A stretch of DNA of 64,000 nt from Jatrophihabitans sp964252635 (GTDB lineage: Bacteria > Actinomycetota > Actinomycetes > Mycobacteriales > Jatrophihabitantaceae): assembly GCF_964252635.1 (NCBI RefSeq), contig NZ_CAXUNP010000014.1, positions 30,220 through 94,219 of the forward strand, given 5' to 3'. Under the pieces are notes generated by a model, which did no database searches, was not told the origin of the DNA, and saw only the letters and a list, made by a program, of their open reading frames with translations. A program made the translations under genes and the position numbers. Positions 59,222-64,000 of this stretch are shown here, piece after piece (the stretch's first letter is position 1; every line of letters starts with the position of its first letter).

Positions 59222-60388
59222 ATGAGCGTCGTCCGCCTCGAGGGTGCGATCCGTCGCTACGACTGGGGATCGCCCACCGCCATCCCGGAGTTGCTGGGCG
59301 TGGAGCCCGACGGCCGGCCGGTGGCCGAGCTGTGGTTCGGCGCGCACCCGGACGATCCGTCGCCGGCACCGGACCACGGGAGCACCCTGGACGCGATCAT
59401 CGCCGCCGACCCGGTCGGGGCGCTCGGGCCGGCGGTCATCTCCCGGTTCGGCGAACGCCTGCCCTTCCTGCTCAAGGTGCTGGCGGCCGACAGGGCGCTG
59501 TCCATCCAGGTGCACCCGGCCCTCGAGCAGGCCCGGGACGGCTTCGCCGCCGAGGACCGCGCCGGCGTGCCCCGCGACGCCCCGAACCGCAACTACCGCG
59601 ACCCGAACCACAAGCCCGAGCTGCTGTGCGCGCTGACGCCGTTCGAGGCGTTGTGCGGGTTCCGCCCGGTCGCCGAGACGCGCGACCTGCTCGCCGAGCT
59701 GGCCCTGCCCGAGCTCGACTTCCTGACCACGGCGCTGGGCGCGGCGGACCCCTTGCGTGCCGCGTTCACGGCCGTGCTCGAGCACCCCGACCCGGCGACC
59801 CTGGTCGGCGCGCTGGTCCGTGCGGCGACCCGCCTCGGCCGGCACAGCGACCTCGCCCGCGTCGTCGAGCTCACCTCCGACGACTACCCGGGCGACATCG
59901 GCGTGGTGCTGGCACTGCTGCTCAACCACGTCCGCCTCGAGCCGGGGGAGGCCATCTACCTCGGCGCCGGCAACGTGCACGCCTACCTGCACGGCACCGG
60001 CGTCGAGATCATGGCCAACAGCGACAACGTCCTGCGGTGCGGTCTGACGAGCAAGCACGTCGACGTGCCCGAACTGCTGCGGATCACCGACTTCCGGGAG
60101 CTGCGCGAGCCGCGCTGGCCGGCCACCAACGGGGTCTTCGCGGTGCCCGTCCCGGACTTCCGGCTGCTGCCCTTCGACGTCTCCGCCGTCGAGGGCCAGG
60201 TGACGCTCGGCCACGACGAACCGTGGATCGTGCTGTGCACCGAGGGGACGGTGGCGGTCGGGGGCGAGGTCCTCACCCCGGGGAGTGCCGCGTTCGTGCC
60301 CGCCGGGGACGAGGCGGTGCCGGTCGAGGGCAGGGGCACCGTGTTCGCCGCGGCCGCCGGCGTCATGGATCCGGTCGCGGACGCCTGA
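59222..60388 (+). CDS. manA: mannose-6-phosphate isomerase, class I
   Basis: 388 aa zinc isomerase linking fructose-6-phosphate and mannose-6-phosphate; with manB it makes mannose-1-phosphate. Zinc ligands are visible at QVHPALEQA (Gln/His, about 96-104), HKPELLCAL (Glu, about 130) and GNVHAYLHGTGVEIMANSDN (His, about 256), and the catalytic Arg region is VLRCGLTSKHVD. The C-terminal beta domain (FDVSAVEGQVTLGHDEPWIV) is intact. The ATG has GTGAGGCGG upstream, part of the element before it. It converges on the LysR gene. Confidence 0.94.
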   Translation: MSVVRLEGAIRRYDWGSPTAIPELLGVEPDGRPVAELWFGAHPDDPSPAPDHGSTLDAIIAADPVGALGPAVISRFGERLPFLLKVLAADRALSIQVHPALEQARDGFAAEDRAGVPRDAPNRNYRDPNHKPELLCALTPFEALCGFRPVAETRDLLAELALPELDFLTTALGAADPLRAAFTAVLEHPDPATLVGALVRAATRLGRHSDLARVVELTSDDYPGDIGVVLALLLNHVRLEPGEAIYLGAGNVHAYLHGTGVEIMANSDNVLRCGLTSKHVDVPELLRITDFRELREPRWPATNGVFAVPVPDFRLLPFDVSAVEGQVTLGHDEPWIVLCTEGTVAVGGEVLTPGSAAFVPAGDEAVPVEGRGTVFAAAAGVMDPVADA

Positions 60389-60405
60389 TCGTTTCGGCCT
60401 CGGCG

Positions 60406-60424
60406 CACCGCTCCGGCGGCGGTG
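60406..60424. terminator. short hairpin between convergent manA and lysR genes
   Basis: CACCGC (60406-60411) pairs with GCGGTG (60419-60424) around 7 nt. It is the only stem in the 39-bp gap. Weak, but placed to serve both transcripts. Confidence 0.4.
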
Positions 60425-60427
60425 GCG

Positions 60428-61354
60428 TCAGGTCAGCGCCTGCACCCCGCTCGGCAGGCTGTCGGTGTCCGCGGCTCGCTGCAGGAAGTCGACGATGCTC
60501 TCGTGCAGGGCGCGGGCGGCGCGCGGTGCCTCGACGTCGGCGCGCTCGGCCAGCAGCACGGTGCGCCGGATGCCCGGCGGGGTGAACGGCGTGACCCAGA
60601 ACCGGGGTGTGGCGACCGTGCTCGGCACGACGGCGAGCCCGAGGCCCGCGTGTACGAACTCGAGCACCGCGTCCATCTCGCCGCCCTCGACCGAGAACGT
60701 GGGGTCGAACCCGGCGGCGACGCAGGCGGCGACCGTCCGCTCGCGCAGGTCGTACCCGCTGCGGAACATCACCAGCGGTCGCCCCTCGAGGTCGCCCACC
60801 GCCATCGACGAGCGCCGGGTCGGGCGCGGCCCGGATCGCGACGAGATGACCACCAGCTGCTCGTCGAGCAGCGCGACGGTGCGCAGCGCCGGGTCGTCCG
60901 GCACCCGCGGGTCGATGATCAAGGCGAGGTCCAACGCCCCCTCGGCCAGCTCGTTCTGCAGGTCGCGCGACCCGCTCTCGTGCACGACGATCTGGACGTT
61001 CGGTGCCTCGCTGCGGAACCGCGCCAGCATCATCGGCAGCAACCCGGTGCACAGGCTCGGCGTCGCGCCGAGCCGGACCCGTCCGCGGCCCAGGTCGTGG
61101 ACGTCGCGAATCTCACGTCGGGCCGCATCGACGTCGGCGAGGATGCGCCGGGCGACGGGCAGCAGGGCCTCACCAGCGTCGGTCAGCGTCACGTTGCCCC
61201 GTGTGCGGTGCAGCAGCGGCGCGTCCAGATCGGCCTCGAGCGCCCGGATCTGCTGGGACAGCGACGGCTGGGCCACCCCCATGCGGTGCGCCGCCCGGGT
61301 GAACTGCCCCGTGTCGGCCACGGCCACGAAGTAGGCGAGCTGCTGCAGTTGCAT
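60428..61354 (-). CDS. LysR-family regulator, divergent from sdhC
   Basis: 308 aa. The N-terminal HTH is canonical (MQLQQLAYFVAVADTGQFTRAAHRM, then VAQPSLSQQIRALEADL), followed by the LysR substrate domain (VRLGATPSLCTGLLPMML; MFRSGYDLRERTVAAC with a Cys in the ligand pocket; GLGLAVVPSTVA). TAGGAT (61366-61361) lies 6 bp before ATG 61354; a GTG at 61360 lies on the hexamer edge and is unlikely. LysR regulators sit beside sdhCAB in several actinobacteria; control of succinate dehydrogenase is inferred from that and from the shared 70-bp control region. Confidence 0.9.
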   Translation of the reverse strand: MQLQQLAYFVAVADTGQFTRAAHRMGVAQPSLSQQIRALEADLDAPLLHRTRGNVTLTDAGEALLPVARRILADVDAARREIRDVHDLGRGRVRLGATPSLCTGLLPMMLARFRSEAPNVQIVVHESGSRDLQNELAEGALDLALIIDPRVPDDPALRTVALLDEQLVVISSRSGPRPTRRSSMAVGDLEGRPLVMFRSGYDLRERTVAACVAAGFDPTFSVEGGEMDAVLEFVHAGLGLAVVPSTVATPRFWVTPFTPPGIRRTVLLAERADVEAPRAARALHESIVDFLQRAADTDSLPSGVQALT

Positions 61355-61389
61355 AGTCACATCCTATCGAGAGTGCGACCAACCTCTCT

Positions 61390-61418
61390 TTGACCAATGA
61401 TCAGCGCGGGCATAGCTT
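61390..61418 (+). promoter_or_regulatory. sdhC promoter for a leaderless transcript
   Basis: TTGACC (61390-61395), a 17-bp spacer (61396-61412) and TAGCTT (61413-61418) make a good sigma-A promoter. The usual start 6-7 bp downstream is the GTG of sdhC itself (61425), so the transcript should have no leader. GAGAG (61373-61377) and CTCTC (61384-61388) flank the upstream part and may be half of a LysR site. Confidence 0.75.
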
Positions 61419-61424
61419 TTTCCT

Positions 61425-62122
61425 GTGGCTCTCGACCTGCAGACGCGCGGCGTGGCGCGCACGCTCTGGGACTCCTCGATCGGCAAGAAGACGATCATGG
61501 CTGTCACCGGAATGATCATGATCGCCTTCCTGCTCCTGCACATGCTGGGCAACCTGAAGATCTTCTTCGGGCGCAAGGACTACGACCACTACTCGGAGTG
61601 GCTGCGCACCATCGGCAACCCGGTGCTGCACAACGTCTGGTTCCTTTGGATCCTGCGCGCGGTGCTGGTCGTGTCGCTGGTCCTGCACGTGACCTCGGCG
61701 GCGCAGCTGGCGCAGCGGGCCCGTCAGTCCCGGCCGGTGTCCTACGACCACGGCCAGCGGCTCAAGGCGCGCTACGCGCCCAACACCATGCGCTGGGGCG
61801 GCGCGTTCCTGCTCGTGTTCCTGGTCTGGCACCTGCTCGACCTGTCCGCGGGCGTGGTCAACCCCGATTTCCACCAGGGCGCGCCGTACCACAACGTCAC
61901 GAAGGACTTCCAGACGTGGTGGATGAACCTGATCTACATCGTGGCCATGGTGCTGCTCGGGATGCACATCAACCACGGCTTCCGTAGCGCGACCGAGACC
62001 CTGGGTTTCGGGCAGAACGCGGCGCGACGGCGCACCATCGAACGTACGGGCACCGCCCTGGCGCTGATCATCAGCCTGGGCTTCATCGTGGTTCCCGCCG
62101 CAGTCATGGGAGGTCTCGTCCG

Positions 62123-62126
<4 letters not shown>
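61425..62126 (+). CDS. sdhC: succinate dehydrogenase cytochrome b subunit (type B, di-heme)
   Basis: 233 aa quinone-linked membrane anchor. Five hydrophobic helices are seen and paired His ligands for two hemes (LLLHMLGN about 41, VSLVLHVTSA about 89, FLVWHLLD about 128, LGMHINHGF about 181-185). The single large subunit is of the Bacteroidetes/epsilon-proteobacterial type found in actinobacteria. GTG start, no Shine-Dalgarno, leaderless as described above. It overlaps sdhA by ATGA. It passes electrons from succinate to menaquinone. Confidence 0.92.

Positions 62127-64000
<1,874 letters not shown>

Overview
The window is 64 kb of high-GC, gene-dense DNA from an actinobacterium. The evidence is an mshB gene (mycothiol), a WhiB-family iron-sulfur regulator, a DUF222/HNH (13E12-type) protein, DUF3117 and DUF3499 proteins, an actinobacterial-type GlgA/GlgC pair, and very frequent GTG starts with ATGA/GTGA overlaps. 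Gene order from about 11.8 to 42.7 kb (typA, mshB, fdxA, dapD/dapE, LOG, DivIVA-like, tag, DUF3117, glgA/glgC) follows, from memory, the Mycobacterium tuberculosis Rv1165-Rv1213 order. Gene order from 54.1 to 60.4 kb (whiB2, zincin-like, DUF3499, manB, SIS, manA) follows Rv3260c-Rv3255c. The genus cannot be fixed from the sequence alone; a non-mycobacterial lineage (Frankineae/Kineosporiales-like) is my guess.

Layout. 0-2 kb: nickel/cobalt permease (cut at the left edge) and a tandem GNAT protein. 1.9-6.8 kb: a two-component system divergent from a MarP-like membrane serine protease, followed by two secreted or membrane-anchored disordered proteins; the divergent promoter carries a symmetric pair of OmpR-type direct repeats. 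7-10 kb: membrane protein, VOC protein, PLDc_N-like protein, acyltransferase. 10-15.7 kb: DEAD-box helicase with a long leader, typA, a transaminase and an omega-amidase-like hydrolase. 16-22.5 kb: complete oligopeptide/dipeptide ABC importer. 22.5-28.6 kb: mshB, a frameshifted DUF1269 gene, ferredoxin, dapD and dapE. 28.7-30.8 kb: CAP protein and two LOG-family genes. 30.8-34.8 kb: accessory genes (DUF1990, SRPBCC, HNH, enoyl-CoA hydratase, PPOX) where mycobacteria carry folP2/gpgS. 34.8-42.7 kb: DivIVA-like, tag, secreted protein, dinB with a LexA box, DUF3117, leucyl aminopeptidase, PTH2, and divergent glgA/glgC. 42.9-53 kb: polar amino acid ABC importer, an amine/amino-acid oxidase, a GlcD-GlcF fusion, dapC, PPOX, and an aldehyde dehydrogenase divergent from a LysR gene. 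54-60.4 kb: whiB2 and the mannose/cell-wall sugar block. 60.4-64 kb: LysR regulator divergent from sdhC-sdhA (sdhA runs off the right edge).

How it works together. Much of the window serves cell-envelope and storage-sugar metabolism: diaminopimelate (dapC, dapD, dapE), mannose phosphates (manB, manA), ADP-glucose and alpha-glucan (glgC, glgA), peptide and amino-acid uptake, and succinate oxidation. A recurrent signal is an xANNNT hexamer placed 6-8 nt before the start codon, seen at more than twenty genes. It implies widespread leaderless transcripts and was used to choose many starts. No rRNA, tRNA, CRISPR array, integrase, insertion sequence or phage gene was recognised.
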